This document shows, piece by piece, positions 1 to 8,067 of a DNA stretch of 64,000 nt. A program made the position numbers and the translations under genes. Source of the DNA: Paenibacillus sp. (GTDB taxonomy: Bacteria > Bacillota > Bacilli > Paenibacillales > Paenibacillaceae); assembly GCA_023512345.1 (NCBI GenBank), contig JAILZT010000010.1:119330-183329 (forward strand). The letters are read 5' to 3'. Numbering within the stretch: the first letter of the stretch is position 1; every line of letters starts with the position of its first letter. Below the pieces are notes generated by a model. The model was not told where the DNA came from. It saw only the letters and a list, made by a program, of their open reading frames with translations, and searched no databases.

Positions 1-44
1 TTCGGAAATAAAGTCTAGTACTATAAAGTGGTATACAATAAATT

Positions 45-89
45 GGCTGTACCTGGTCTTTATGGACCTTGGGTACAGTCTTTTTTTTT
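45..89 (+). terminator. Rho-independent terminator of a gene left of the window
   Basis: GGCTGTACC (45-53) pairs with GGTACAGTC (72-80), with an inner GGTC/GACC pair, followed by a run of nine T. It would end a rightward transcript whose gene lies before position 1. Nothing else recognisable is seen in 1-130. Confidence 0.8.
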
Positions 90-130
90 ATGTACACCCC
101 ATACTTCCCTTTCAGTAACTCTGTGCATAG

Positions 131-160
131 AAAAAAAGACATCCGTATTCGGACGTCTTT
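131..160 (-). terminator. Terminator of the fnr-like gene
   Basis: A stem of the type AAAGAC-A-TCCG / CGGA-C-GTCTTT is followed, on the minus strand, by a T run (positions 137-131). It lies about 80 bases beyond the stop of the minus-strand regulator gene. Confidence 0.75.
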
Positions 161-242
161 GACCACTCTATTTTGTAAATCGAACAATAACTGGGCCATA
201 TAAGTTTCAATGAGGAGAATAGAGGGTAATGTTAATAGGAAA

Positions 243-959
243 TTAAATGCGGCAAATTTCGTTAGGACACAATTCGCAGTGGCAAATATCTTGCAGCATG
301 CCTAGGTCCTTAATAACAATCATTCCGTTCTCATATTCAACAGCATCCTTCTTGCGAAGATCGCTCAGCATCCGGTTCACACTTTCACGGGTAGCCCCGA
401 TCATGTTGGACAAGTCAGTATGCGTTATTTTTTTGTTAATCAGAATGTTGTCTCCGCTCTTCTCTCCATAAGTATTGCCCAGTCGGATCAAAGTAGAGCA
501 GAGTGCCCCTGGCTTACCGTACATCATCAGATCACGGAATTTGGTCTGTGTCAGACGGTGATGGATACCCATCCATTTCATGAAGTCTATGGCAAAGTCG
601 CAATGCTGACAAATCAGGATCTCTAGATCCTTTTGTTCAATAACTCCAACTTCGCTTTCTTCGATCACTTCTGCAGTGAAACTATGCTTCGTACTGAAGA
701 ATGGATCAGCTTGGCCTACCATATCACCGGCTTGATACATATACAGGATTAATTCCTTGCCTTCATCTGTTGACTTGGTTAATTTCACTCGTCCGCGTTT
801 AATATAAAACAATTTGTCCGAATAGTCGCCTTCCCAGAACAGGTGTGATCCTTCTGGAACCATGCGCTCTTTCATTGTGACTAAAAGTCTGTTAAAGTTC
901 TGTTCGGAGAAACAGTTTGTATTTCCACGGGCTTCGATAACATTGTAATGTTCATTCAT
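243..959 (-). CDS. fnr: Crp/Fnr-family anaerobic regulator (Fnr)
   Basis: A transcription factor of 238 residues with an N-terminal cyclic-nucleotide-type beta barrel (EGDYSDKLFYIKRGRVKL region), a dimer helix and a C-terminal winged HTH (DLSNMIGATRESVNRMLSDL). The C-terminus carries Cys-x2-Cys-x4-Cys, with one more Cys just before (CHCELCPNEICRI). This matches the C-terminal [4Fe-4S] ligand arrangement of B. subtilis Fnr and not the N-terminal arrangement of E. coli FNR. It should therefore be an oxygen-sensing activator of anaerobic genes. I chose the ATG at 959 because AAAGGGG lies 9 bases upstream; the alternative ATG at 968 touches that ribosome site. Likely targets hmp, adhE and pflB follow within 11 kb, and a probable Fnr box lies upstream of its own start. 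Confidence 0.9.
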   Translation of the reverse strand: MNEHYNVIEARGNTNCFSEQNFNRLLVTMKERMVPEGSHLFWEGDYSDKLFYIKRGRVKLTKSTDEGKELILYMYQAGDMVGQADPFFSTKHSFTAEVIEESEVGVIEQKDLEILICQHCDFAIDFMKWMGIHHRLTQTKFRDLMMYGKPGALCSTLIRLGNTYGEKSGDNILINKKITHTDLSNMIGATRESVNRMLSDLRKKDAVEYENGMIVIKDLGMLQDICHCELCPNEICRI

Positions 960-1072
960 AATCGACATCCCCTTTATTCCCTCAGTTTTTCAGTAAATTT
1001 TAAATTAATTATACCTTGGAATCCCTCTTTATGGGTAGAAAATTTGCATAAAAAGTGTCGAATTTTTAACAT

Positions 1073-1088
1073 TGTGATTATTTTCACT
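1073..1088. promoter_or_regulatory. Fnr-type box upstream of fnr
   Basis: TGTGA-TTATTT-TCACT matches the Crp/Fnr consensus TGTGA-N6-TCACA at 9 of 10 positions. It lies 114 bases from the fnr start codon. A leftward -10 at the spacing seen at hmp and adhE would be TATGCA (1050-1045 on the minus strand), which is weak. A rightward TATGAT (1108-1113) is also possible, so the direction of control is open. Confidence 0.6.
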
Positions 1089-1151
1089 TCAAAAGTGTGA
1101 GATTTAATATGATTTTTCGTAAATCAGGTGTATATAGGGAGTTTATACATC

Positions 1152-1187
1152 ATGAAGGAAGGCCACATGCGAAATGCGAATGATTAA
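1152..1187 (+). CDS. Possible 11-codon leader-type ORF
   Basis: An 11-codon ORF (MKEGHMRNAND) is preceded by AGGGAG (1136-1141) with 10 bases of spacing. It sits between the Fnr-type box and a strong rightward terminator, and there is no downstream gene on the plus strand. It may be a tiny peptide gene, or just chance sequence within a small RNA. Confidence 0.2.
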   Translation: MKEGHMRNAND

Positions 1188-1194
1188 CAACACA

Positions 1195-1242
1195 GAGCAA
1201 CGATCCTCCAATATTGGGAGGATCGCTGCTCTATTTGTTTTT
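1195..1242 (+). terminator. Strong rightward terminator with no annotated gene upstream
   Basis: CGATCCTCC (1201-1209) pairs perfectly with GGAGGATCG (1217-1225), extended across one mismatch by GAGCA/TGCTC and followed by TATTTGTTTTT. The T run is on the plus-strand side. On the minus strand, where it could serve the araC-type gene, the following bases (TGTGTTGTT) are a poor U tract. Confidence 0.75.
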
Positions 1243-1286
1243 ATGGTTTTGAGAAATATGAAGAGGGTTTGCCTATTCTACTTATC

Positions 1287-2279
1287 TCAACGTCTGCTTT
1301 CTCTATATTCGTTCGGGGTTAGCGAGAATTCTTCTTTGAATTTCTTATGAAAAAATGAGGGGCTCGAATAACCGACTTCTTCCGCGATATCGGGAATGGA
1401 GAGGTCCGAATTGGATAAGTAAACGGCGGCCTTATTCAGACGTTCCGATTGGAGCAGATCCATAAAGGACTTGCCGGTCGCTTTCTTCAGAAGAGATGAA
1501 ATATAGTTCGGGTGAAATGTAAATCGGGCGCCCATCTCGGCCAGACTGCAGGTTTGATAGTTCTCTTCGATAAACTTAAGAAAATCTATCACAACAGCAT
1601 TCTTCCGGTTCATGTTGCCAGCTTGAATGCTTGTGTTATTACTGCTGCTTCGAATCAGTTCAGTAAAAAGGATGAACAGGTAAGAATCAATCATGTCGGT
1701 GGAACCAAAGTCTCGGTCAAAGTGTTCAAACACCAGGTTCATCATGATCTCTTTAATGTTCGACCGCTGTTCAAAGGGGAAGTAAAGATAATTATTCATC
1801 CTCCGCGCATCGATCAGAGAATCTATTAGAAATTGTGAGATGGTACTCTTCTTTTTGAAGCGATTAAGAAATCCCGAGGATAAATAATCTTTTTTCAACT
1901 TAATTTCAATGACGATATCAGAAATAGACGTTTTCTTAAGTGTATGGGGGGTTTGCTTATCGATTAGAATAATACCGCCCTCGTGGATGTTAACTTCACC
2001 TTGCTGCATTTCTACGGCGCATTTTCCTTGGTGAACATAGACCATTTCTATATAGTCATGAATATGCATTGGCACGAACGAATTAGGGATACTTTGTGAG
2101 ATCACGATACTGTCTTCGATGGGTGTGTAAGTTACATCCAGACTTAAATAGAACAGATATACGGTCTGCCCGTTAATCTCAACGTACGAAGGCGGATAAG
2201 CATTCATAATTTGATTCCAATCCGGTGGTTCACGAAGATTATTCGTGATTAGGAGTGATTGAAGTTCCGAACGTTGCAT
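1287..2279 (-). CDS. AraC-family transcriptional regulator
   Basis: A regulator of 330 residues. The N-terminal half carries a cupin-like sugar-sensing domain (PMHIHDYIEMVYVHQGKC, with further histidines in the DKQTPHTLKK segment). The C-terminal ~100 residues are the double HTH of AraC/XylS proteins, ending in the typical GYSSPSFFHKKFKEEFSLTP-type recognition segment. I take the ATG at 2279, with AGGTGAGG just upstream, over the GTG at 2288. It is divergent from a sugar symporter/GH1 pair, so it most likely controls that pair in response to a beta-linked sugar; the ligand cannot be read from the sequence. Confidence 0.85.
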   Translation of the reverse strand: MQRSELQSLLITNNLREPPDWNQIMNAYPPSYVEINGQTVYLFYLSLDVTYTPIEDSIVISQSIPNSFVPMHIHDYIEMVYVHQGKCAVEMQQGEVNIHEGGIILIDKQTPHTLKKTSISDIVIEIKLKKDYLSSGFLNRFKKKSTISQFLIDSLIDARRMNNYLYFPFEQRSNIKEIMMNLVFEHFDRDFGSTDMIDSYLFILFTELIRSSSNNTSIQAGNMNRKNAVVIDFLKFIEENYQTCSLAEMGARFTFHPNYISSLLKKATGKSFMDLLQSERLNKAAVYLSNSDLSIPDIAEEVGYSSPSFFHKKFKEEFSLTPNEYRESRR

Positions 2280-2425
2280 AAACCTCACCTTTTCTTTTAA
2301 TCGAGGATGATTATCTCTAGAAAGTATAAGTCAAGATTACTTTTTGAACAACAGGATGGGAAAAGTCTCCATACCTAAATCTTTGAATCGAGCATGATAT
2401 TGCTTTTATTTTAGTCTTAAAAACA

Positions 2426-2440
2426 ATGAAAGCGTTTGCT
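2426..2440 (+). promoter_or_regulatory. cre site (CcpA operator) upstream of the symporter operon
   Basis: ATGAAAGCGTTTGCT fits the strong cre consensus WTGAAARCGYTTWNN at nearly all positions. It overlaps a plausible -10 (TAATAT, 2440-2445), so CcpA binding here would repress the symporter/glycosidase genes when glucose is present. Confidence 0.65.
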
Positions 2441-2523
2441 AATATGAAGAGCATAAAGGAGGTTATCACACACCATTTGTAAATTGCTTACCGCACGATC
2501 TTAACTTTTTAGGGGGAATAACA

Positions 2524-3909
2524 ATGTCTGCACTAATATCCAATAACAGCGGGTCTGAAGTCCAGAACGCTTACGTGAAGATATCATTAAAGGAACGATT
2601 CGGTTATGCCATTGGCGACTTCTCAACCAATATTATTTGGACGGCGATTACTACGTTTCTCACCTTTTTTTATACGGATGTGGCAGGGATTTCAGCCGGT
2701 ATTGTAGGTACGATGTTTCTCATTGTCCGGTTCTTGGACGGTGCGGTAGATATTGGCATAGGAGCCATGGTAGACCGTACGAAAAGCAAACATGGGAAAG
2801 CACGGCCTTGGATTAAGTGGGGAGCGGTTCCATTCTCCCTGTCAGTCATGCTTCTTTTTACAGCACCGAATTTGGGGCCAACAGGTTCAATTATCTACGC
2901 TGCATTAACTTACTTCATTTCAACTTTACTCTATTCGGCGATTAATATTCCTTACGGTGCTTTGAATTCTCTTATGACCCAAGATCCGTATGAGCGTTCC
3001 CTGCTTAATATTACCCGGATGGTAGTAGCCATATCCGGCGGCGTGTTAATTACCATGACTGCCATGCCTATGGTCAATGGGTTTGGCGGAGGAAAAACGG
3101 GTTGGCTGCTAACTTTTGTATTAATCGGGCTCGTTTCTCCACTGCTGTATCTCATTACGTACAAATCAACGAAAGAGCGGGTGAAACCGGTCGTAGTCCA
3201 GAAGGAGATACCGTTCCGGGTAGGCATTAAGGCGCTTTTACGAAATAAATTCTGGATTATCGTCGTTCTGTTTTCTATCCTCATATTTTTAAGTTCCGGT
3301 ATTAGCGGCGCCTTAAACATTTATTATGCCCAGTATATATTGCATAATCCTGCTCTTGTGGGGGTCTTGTCTTTGGCAGGTCTGGTTCCGATTCTGGTCG
3401 GTATGATCTTGTCCGCTCCGCTGATCAAGAAAGTAGGCAAGAGGAATGCTGCGCTCCTTGGCGCTTTCGTCTCATTGGCCGGTGCTCTGTTAGTTTTGGT
3501 CGATCCATCTAACTTCCAGATCTTGATTATGGGTACGGTGTTGAAAACTTTAGGTACGGCTCCAGCTGTCGCAACGGGTGCTGCGATGCTGGCGGATACC
3601 GTTGAATACGGGGAGTGGAAGACAGGCGCACGTACGGAGGGCCTCATCTTCAGCGGCAGTGGCCTTGCTCCCAAAATCGGCAGCGGTCTGAGCGGTGCAA
3701 TCGTTGGTTGGGCGTTAGCCATGGGTGGATATATCGGCGGTCTAGAATCTCAGTCTGATTCAGCCATCGCAGCCATTAACGTATTGTTCATTTATGTTCC
3801 GATCATTCTGGCAGCCCTTCAAATAGCATTGATGTGGATCTACACACTGGATAAGAAATATCCGGAGATCATGTCTGAATTGCAATTCCTGGCAAAATCA
3901 AAGGGTTAA
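2524..3909 (+). CDS. GPH-family sugar:cation symporter (MFS)
   Basis: A 461-residue polytopic membrane protein with about 12 hydrophobic segments. It belongs to the glycoside-pentoside-hexuronide family: the N-terminal LKERFGYAIGDFSTNIIW, the DGAVDIGIGAMVDRTKSKHGKARPW loop after helix 2-3 and the ADTVEYGEWKTGARTEGLIFS segment near residue 360 are family hallmarks (as in MelB, XynB/YicJ and UidB). It imports a glycoside or pentoside with Na+ or H+. The ribosome site AGGGGG precedes the ATG. It is followed 33 bases later by a GH1 glycosidase, which points to import and hydrolysis of a beta-glycoside. Confidence 0.9.
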   Translation: MSALISNNSGSEVQNAYVKISLKERFGYAIGDFSTNIIWTAITTFLTFFYTDVAGISAGIVGTMFLIVRFLDGAVDIGIGAMVDRTKSKHGKARPWIKWGAVPFSLSVMLLFTAPNLGPTGSIIYAALTYFISTLLYSAINIPYGALNSLMTQDPYERSLLNITRMVVAISGGVLITMTAMPMVNGFGGGKTGWLLTFVLIGLVSPLLYLITYKSTKERVKPVVVQKEIPFRVGIKALLRNKFWIIVVLFSILIFLSSGISGALNIYYAQYILHNPALVGVLSLAGLVPILVGMILSAPLIKKVGKRNAALLGAFVSLAGALLVLVDPSNFQILIMGTVLKTLGTAPAVATGAAMLADTVEYGEWKTGARTEGLIFSGSGLAPKIGSGLSGAIVGWALAMGGYIGGLESQSDSAIAAINVLFIYVPIILAALQIALMWIYTLDKKYPEIMSELQFLAKSKG

Positions 3910-3942
3910 AACATATAAATAAAAAATAGGAGTGTGTTAGTG

Positions 3943-5217
3943 ATGGGAAATCATTTTCCTGTAAATTTTCTGTGGGGTTCTTCAACAGCAGCTTATCAAG
4001 TAGAAGGCAATAATATGAACAGTGATTTTTGGGCGGAGGAGCATGCGGAGGGATCACCTTACCTGGATAAATCCGGGGATACCATCGATCATTATCGTTT
4101 GTACCGGAAAGACATAGCATTAATGGCGAGCATGGGATTAAAGGCATACCGATTTTCTCTGGAATGGGCCAGAATTGAACCGGAAGCCGGGCACTTCTCG
4201 CAGTCCGCAATCGAACATTACCGCGATGTTCTGGAAGCCTGTCATGAATATGGACTTACACCAATCGTAGCGCTGCATCATTTCTCCTCTCCGAAGTGGT
4301 TAATGAGGCTGGGAGGGTGGGCAAGTCCGATGATTCCGGAGCTGTATTCAGCCTATTGCGAGGTAGTCATACGTGAGCTTGGCCATTTGATCCCCTACGT
4401 CCTGACATTTAATGAAGTGAACCTTCCTATTATGCTTCGGCAAGCTTTTTCAAGTATCGGTGTAATTCCACCTGTCGGAATCGATGCTGCAGCTTGGGCC
4501 GCCCCTAAATGGAGAGAATCGGCTGCGCAGCTTTGCGGGACAACTGTGGATCAATACTTTACATTTCACATGATTTCCGACGAAGCAAGCATCGCCATAC
4601 TTAAAGCGGCGCATCGCAAAGGACGGGAGACGATAAAGCGTATCAGGCCAGAAATACAGGTAGGCTTGTCCATGGCGTTAAGTGACTTCCAATCCATCTC
4701 TGGCGGTGAAGCGATTGCTGAACGTAAATGGAAAGATAACTTCGGAGAATATGCCGAGTTGGTACAAGAAGACGACTTCTTCGGACTCCAAAATTACACA
4801 AGAGAAGTCTACGGCCCAAATGGTTTGGTCAAGCCCTCACAAGATGCAGAGCTAACGCAAATGAAATACGAGTTCTACCCTGAGGCGCTGGAAAACGTTA
4901 TTCAAAAGGTGGCCAAGGAGATTCATATACCTATTATTATTACGGAGCATGGAATCGCAACGGATAATGACAGTCGCCGCGTGGAGTTCATCCGCAGAGG
5001 TCTGGAAGGGGTACAGGACTGTTTAACCAAAGGCATTGACATCAGGGGCTATATGCATTGGTCTACCTTCGACAACTTCGAATGGAATTCCGGATATTCA
5101 ATGTCATTTGGAATCATCGGAGTGGATCGAACCACTCAGGAACGTAATGTGAAGGACAGTGGTTATTATTTGGGGAACATCGCGAAAGCAAATACTCTTG
5201 TAAATGTAGATAACTAA
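3943..5217 (+). CDS. Glycoside hydrolase family 1 (beta-glycosidase)
   Basis: A 424-residue TIM-barrel enzyme. The N-terminal FLWGSSTAAYQVEG is the GH1 signature. The acid/base Glu is in LTFNEVN (TFNEP in most members) and the nucleophile Glu is in IITEHGIA (ITENG in most members); the last part of the barrel has the expected HWSTFDNFEW. Both catalytic glutamates are present although the flanking residues differ from the usual motif. The likely start is the ATG at 3943, 10 bases from AGGAG (3928-3932), rather than the in-frame GTGs at 3934 or 3940. It has no signal peptide, so it acts on sugar brought in by the upstream symporter. Exact substrate unknown. Confidence 0.88.
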   Translation: MGNHFPVNFLWGSSTAAYQVEGNNMNSDFWAEEHAEGSPYLDKSGDTIDHYRLYRKDIALMASMGLKAYRFSLEWARIEPEAGHFSQSAIEHYRDVLEACHEYGLTPIVALHHFSSPKWLMRLGGWASPMIPELYSAYCEVVIRELGHLIPYVLTFNEVNLPIMLRQAFSSIGVIPPVGIDAAAWAAPKWRESAAQLCGTTVDQYFTFHMISDEASIAILKAAHRKGRETIKRIRPEIQVGLSMALSDFQSISGGEAIAERKWKDNFGEYAELVQEDDFFGLQNYTREVYGPNGLVKPSQDAELTQMKYEFYPEALENVIQKVAKEIHIPIIITEHGIATDNDSRRVEFIRRGLEGVQDCLTKGIDIRGYMHWSTFDNFEWNSGYSMSFGIIGVDRTTQERNVKDSGYYLGNIAKANTLVNVDN

Positions 5218-5234
5218 TTTCATATTCAAAACAT

Positions 5235-5272
5235 AGTAGCGTGCTTCCGGTTAGTGGGACTCGCTACTTTTT
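5235..5272 (+). terminator. Terminator of the symporter/GH1 operon
   Basis: AGTAGCG (5235-5241) pairs with CGCTACT (5262-5268), with a 20-base loop and a five-T run. It separates the GH1 gene from the hydrolase gene, which therefore probably has its own promoter in 5273-5458. Confidence 0.6.
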
Positions 5273-5458
5273 GTGTTCCTTGCACAAGCAGGGCTTATTA
5301 CCTATGATTTCAGCACATGGGTTCCTGCTTGAGATAGAGCTATCCTTGGAAGACAGAACCGGATTGCATGAGCTGGTAGGACTTGATAGACTTAACAAAT
5401 CGGAAGGAATATCCTATTCCACCGAATGTGAGTCTATTATAGAAGGAAAGTATGAGGG

Positions 5459-6265
5459 ATGACGATGAATATGTTGCTATTGTGGCCCGATGGGGCTCCG
5501 GGAGCGGAAGGCGTAAGTGATGAGGACAGCCCCGCGATTGAACCTTTTTTGGTAGAAGGAAATGGCAATGCCGCAGTAATCATTTGTCCGGGTGGCGCTT
5601 ATGGGATGCGCGCAGATCATGAAGGAGAACCTGTCGCAAGATGGTTGAACACGCTTGGTATTTCTGCATTTGTACTTCGCTACCGTGTAGCCCCCTATCG
5701 TTATCCTCGTGCTTTACAGGATGCTCAGCGGGCCATTCGTACGGTTCGGCATCATTCCGAAAAATTCCGAGTAGATAAAGAAAGAATAGGGATCCTGGGA
5801 TTCTCAGCTGGAGGGCACCTGGCTTCTGCTGCTGGTGTTTTATTTGACAAAGGTAACGTTGATGAAGCTGATCCCATCGAGCATGAATCCAGCCGTCCAA
5901 GTGCTTTGATTCTATGTTACCCTGTAATCTCGATGCAGGATGAATTTGGACATCAGGGTTCCAAAGAAAATCTGCTGGGCATTAATCCGGAAGAAAGACT
6001 TGTTAATCTTTTAAGTAGTGAGCTGCAGGTGGGAGCTGATACACCACCCGTCTTTTTATGGCACACCTCTGATGATGAAGCGGTCCCGGTGGAGAATAGT
6101 CTTCTTTTTGCAGCTGCATTAAAACGCCATTCTATTCCGTTTGATCTCCACGTATATGCGCATGGATATCATGGATTAGGACTCGCCGGAGAGGATAGTC
6201 ATGTTAAAGGTTGGACCGATGCTTGTGCATCGTGGCTGCGATTGAATCATTTCACCAAAAAATAA
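5459..6265 (+). CDS. Alpha/beta hydrolase, acetyl-esterase/BD-FAE type
   Basis: A 268-residue cytoplasmic alpha/beta hydrolase. The oxyanion region is VIICPGGAYGMRADHEGEP, the nucleophile elbow is GILGFSAGGH (Ser in GxSxG), the acid is in HTSDDEAVPV and the catalytic His in YAHGYHGLGL. This pattern is that of carbohydrate acetyl-esterases and feruloyl/acetyl-xylan-type esterases (YjjU/AxeA-like, often next to glycosidases). Together with the neighbouring GH1 it may deacetylate oligosaccharides. The start could be the ATG at 5459 or 5465; GAGGG (5454-5458) fits 5465 better. No signal peptide. Confidence 0.8.
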   Translation: MTMNMLLLWPDGAPGAEGVSDEDSPAIEPFLVEGNGNAAVIICPGGAYGMRADHEGEPVARWLNTLGISAFVLRYRVAPYRYPRALQDAQRAIRTVRHHSEKFRVDKERIGILGFSAGGHLASAAGVLFDKGNVDEADPIEHESSRPSALILCYPVISMQDEFGHQGSKENLLGINPEERLVNLLSSELQVGADTPPVFLWHTSDDEAVPVENSLLFAAALKRHSIPFDLHVYAHGYHGLGLAGEDSHVKGWTDACASWLRLNHFTKK

Positions 6266-6267
6266 GA

Positions 6268-6283
6268 TGTGACATTTGTCACA
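6268..6283. promoter_or_regulatory. Distal Fnr box of hmp
   Basis: TGTGA-CATTTG-TCACA is a perfect Fnr/Crp consensus palindrome. It is centred 32 bp, about three helical turns, upstream of the proximal box, so two dimers could bind the same face of the DNA. Confidence 0.8.
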
Positions 6284-6299
6284 AATGATTGGTTTTTAA

Positions 6300-6343
6300 T
6301 GTGACTGGAATCACTAAACGGCTGATCCCTCTGCTTCTATACT
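6300..6343 (+). promoter_or_regulatory. hmp promoter with proximal Fnr box
   Basis: TGTGA-CTGGAA-TCACT (6300-6315) is followed by the -10 TATACT (6338-6343). A start at about 6349 puts the box at -41.5, the class II activator position, and there is no good -35, as expected of an activator-dependent promoter. Confidence 0.7.
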
Positions 6344-6383
6344 TAAAGTCAGGTTAAACGATAAAAGCAGCGGGGGGATTCGT

Positions 6384-7604
6384 ATGTTAAGTGAAACAAC
6401 GATCAATATCATTAAATCCACAGTGCCAGTTCTAGAGATCCATGGTACGGCTATCACAACAAAATTCTATCAAATGTTGTTTACAAATCATCCAGAGCTT
6501 TTAAATATCTTTAATCATGCGAATCAAAAACAGGGAAGACAGCAAGCAGCATTGGCTAATGCTGTTTATGCCGCCGCCCAATATATTGACCGTCTGGAGG
6601 AAATTCTGCCTGTTGTTAAGCAGATCGCACACAAGCATCGTAGTCTCGGTATTCAGGCAGAGCATTATCCAATCGTTGGCAAGTATCTTTTGGCTGCGAT
6701 TAAAGAAGTACTTGGGGATGCTGCAACGGATGAAATCCTCGATGCATGGGCAGAGGCTTATGGATTGATTGCAGGAGCCTTTATCGGCGTTGAAGATCAA
6801 ATGTATGCAGAAGCTGAAAACCAAACGGGCGGCTGGTCAGATTTCAGAGCTTTCCGGGTAGAACGCAAGGTACAGGAGAGTGATGTAATTACCTCTTTTT
6901 ATCTGGTTCCAGAGGACGGTAAGGCCATTGCTGCTTTTGAACCCGGACAATATATTAGTATTAAGCTGAATATCCCTGGAGAAGATTATACACATATCCG
7001 CCAGTACAGCCTGTCCGAAGCACCAGGTAAGCCCTATTATCGAATTTCCGTTAAGCGGGAAGATGAAATGGATGGACGCCCGGCAGGGAAGGTATCCTAT
7101 TATTTGCATGAGCAAGTAAAAGAAGGCACGACCCTATTACTATCAGCCCCAGCAGGGGAATTTGTATTAAACCGCCAGGATAAAAGACCCGTTGTACTTA
7201 TAAGTGGTGGAGTAGGGTTAACGCCAATGGTTAGTATGCTTAACACTCTCGTGGAGACTGAACCGGAACGTCAGGTTACATTTATCCATGCTGCCCGCAA
7301 CGGTCTGTCTCACGCATTGCGGAATGAGGTCGAACAGCTAGCCAGTAAGAATCCGCAGATCTCCGTCTACTGGTGCTACGAAGCTCCGACAGCGGAAGAT
7401 CAAGAGAGTGAAGCTTATCATAAAGCAGGCTTTATTGATCTGCCATGGCTGCAAGGTAAAATTCCTTCCAAGGATGCATCCTTTTACTTCTGCGGACCTT
7501 TGCCATTTATGAAGGCTGTAAACAGCGCATTGAGTGAGTGGGGAGTCCCTGGTAATGATATTCATTTTGAATTCTTTGGTCCTGCTGCTGTTTTAGTGGG
7601 CTAA
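6384..7604 (+). CDS. hmp: Flavohemoglobin, nitric oxide dioxygenase
   Basis: A 406-residue protein with the full Hmp layout. The globin domain (about 1-138) has the haem-proximal His in IAHKHRSLGI; the FAD-binding ferredoxin-reductase domain (about 150-255) has RQYSLS; the NAD(P)H domain has ISGGVGLTPMVSML and FYFCGPLPFM. It converts NO and O2 to nitrate using NAD(P)H, in the cytoplasm. The ribosome site is GCGGGGGG before ATG 6384. Two Fnr boxes upstream suggest anaerobic or NO-linked induction. A terminator follows at 7681, so the gene is monocistronic. Confidence 0.97.
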   Translation: MLSETTINIIKSTVPVLEIHGTAITTKFYQMLFTNHPELLNIFNHANQKQGRQQAALANAVYAAAQYIDRLEEILPVVKQIAHKHRSLGIQAEHYPIVGKYLLAAIKEVLGDAATDEILDAWAEAYGLIAGAFIGVEDQMYAEAENQTGGWSDFRAFRVERKVQESDVITSFYLVPEDGKAIAAFEPGQYISIKLNIPGEDYTHIRQYSLSEAPGKPYYRISVKREDEMDGRPAGKVSYYLHEQVKEGTTLLLSAPAGEFVLNRQDKRPVVLISGGVGLTPMVSMLNTLVETEPERQVTFIHAARNGLSHALRNEVEQLASKNPQISVYWCYEAPTAEDQESEAYHKAGFIDLPWLQGKIPSKDASFYFCGPLPFMKAVNSALSEWGVPGNDIHFEFFGPAAVLVG

Positions 7605-7680
7605 CTTATATCTCGAAGAGATAGAAGACAGCCGATTAAGTAAATATCTAGAGTAGTTTTCGGTAAGATACAAATGAACA

Positions 7681-7710
7681 AAGAACCGGCTCTGAGGAGT
7701 CGGTTCTTTT
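7681..7710 (+). terminator. hmp terminator
   Basis: AAGAACCG pairs with CGGTTCTT around a short inner TC/GA pair, followed by TTTT. Confidence 0.75.
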
Positions 7711-7873
7711 GGTATGTTATGGGCAAAAAATAGAAAACGGATTCAAGAGATTGGGTTCATTTAATGTGGCATATGCAAATGTTTTATTCACTGGTTATGA
7801 ATAAAACCTAGGATTAAGCTAGGAATACTTAATTCTGAAATTTCAACATGGTTAGACAAATTAACGGTTTCAA

Positions 7874-7889
7874 TGTGAAACATATCACT
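7874..7889. promoter_or_regulatory. Distal Fnr box of adhE
   Basis: TGTGA-AACATA-TCACT matches 9 of 10 consensus positions and lies 101 bp (centre to centre) upstream of the proximal adhE box. Confidence 0.6.
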
Positions 7890-7933
7890 CATTTTTATCC
7901 TAAATTATGTTAAAAAGTCCTGTATTTGATCGA

Positions 7934-7948
7934 ATGTAAGCGCTTTGA
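7934..7948 (+). promoter_or_regulatory. cre site upstream of adhE
   Basis: ATGTAAGCGCTTTGA fits the CcpA consensus with one or two departures. It sits between the two Fnr boxes, about 83 bp upstream of the inferred start, so CcpA could act as an upstream activator or as a repressor. Confidence 0.6.
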
Positions 7949-7974
7949 AAACAAATCAAAAAAAATTTATAGTT

Positions 7975-8018
7975 TGTGAAAGATTTCACTATGCATATGA
8001 GTTTATATGTGTTAAGAT
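7975..8018 (+). promoter_or_regulatory. adhE promoter with proximal Fnr box
   Basis: TGTGA-AAGATT-TCACT (7975-7990) and the -10 TAAGAT (8013-8018) have exactly the same spacing as at hmp (box centre to -10 start 30.5 bp). This gives a class II promoter starting near 8024. Confidence 0.7.
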
Positions 8019-8067
8019 AAATCCGTAGAGAAAAACAACCTTAAAAATTGATAGGAGGACGAGGGAG

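Noticed and set aside
5241..5462. 73-codon plus-strand ORF before the esterase gene
   Set aside because: Its first codons lie in the terminator of the GH1 operon and it has no convincing ribosome site; kept only as a possible remnant.
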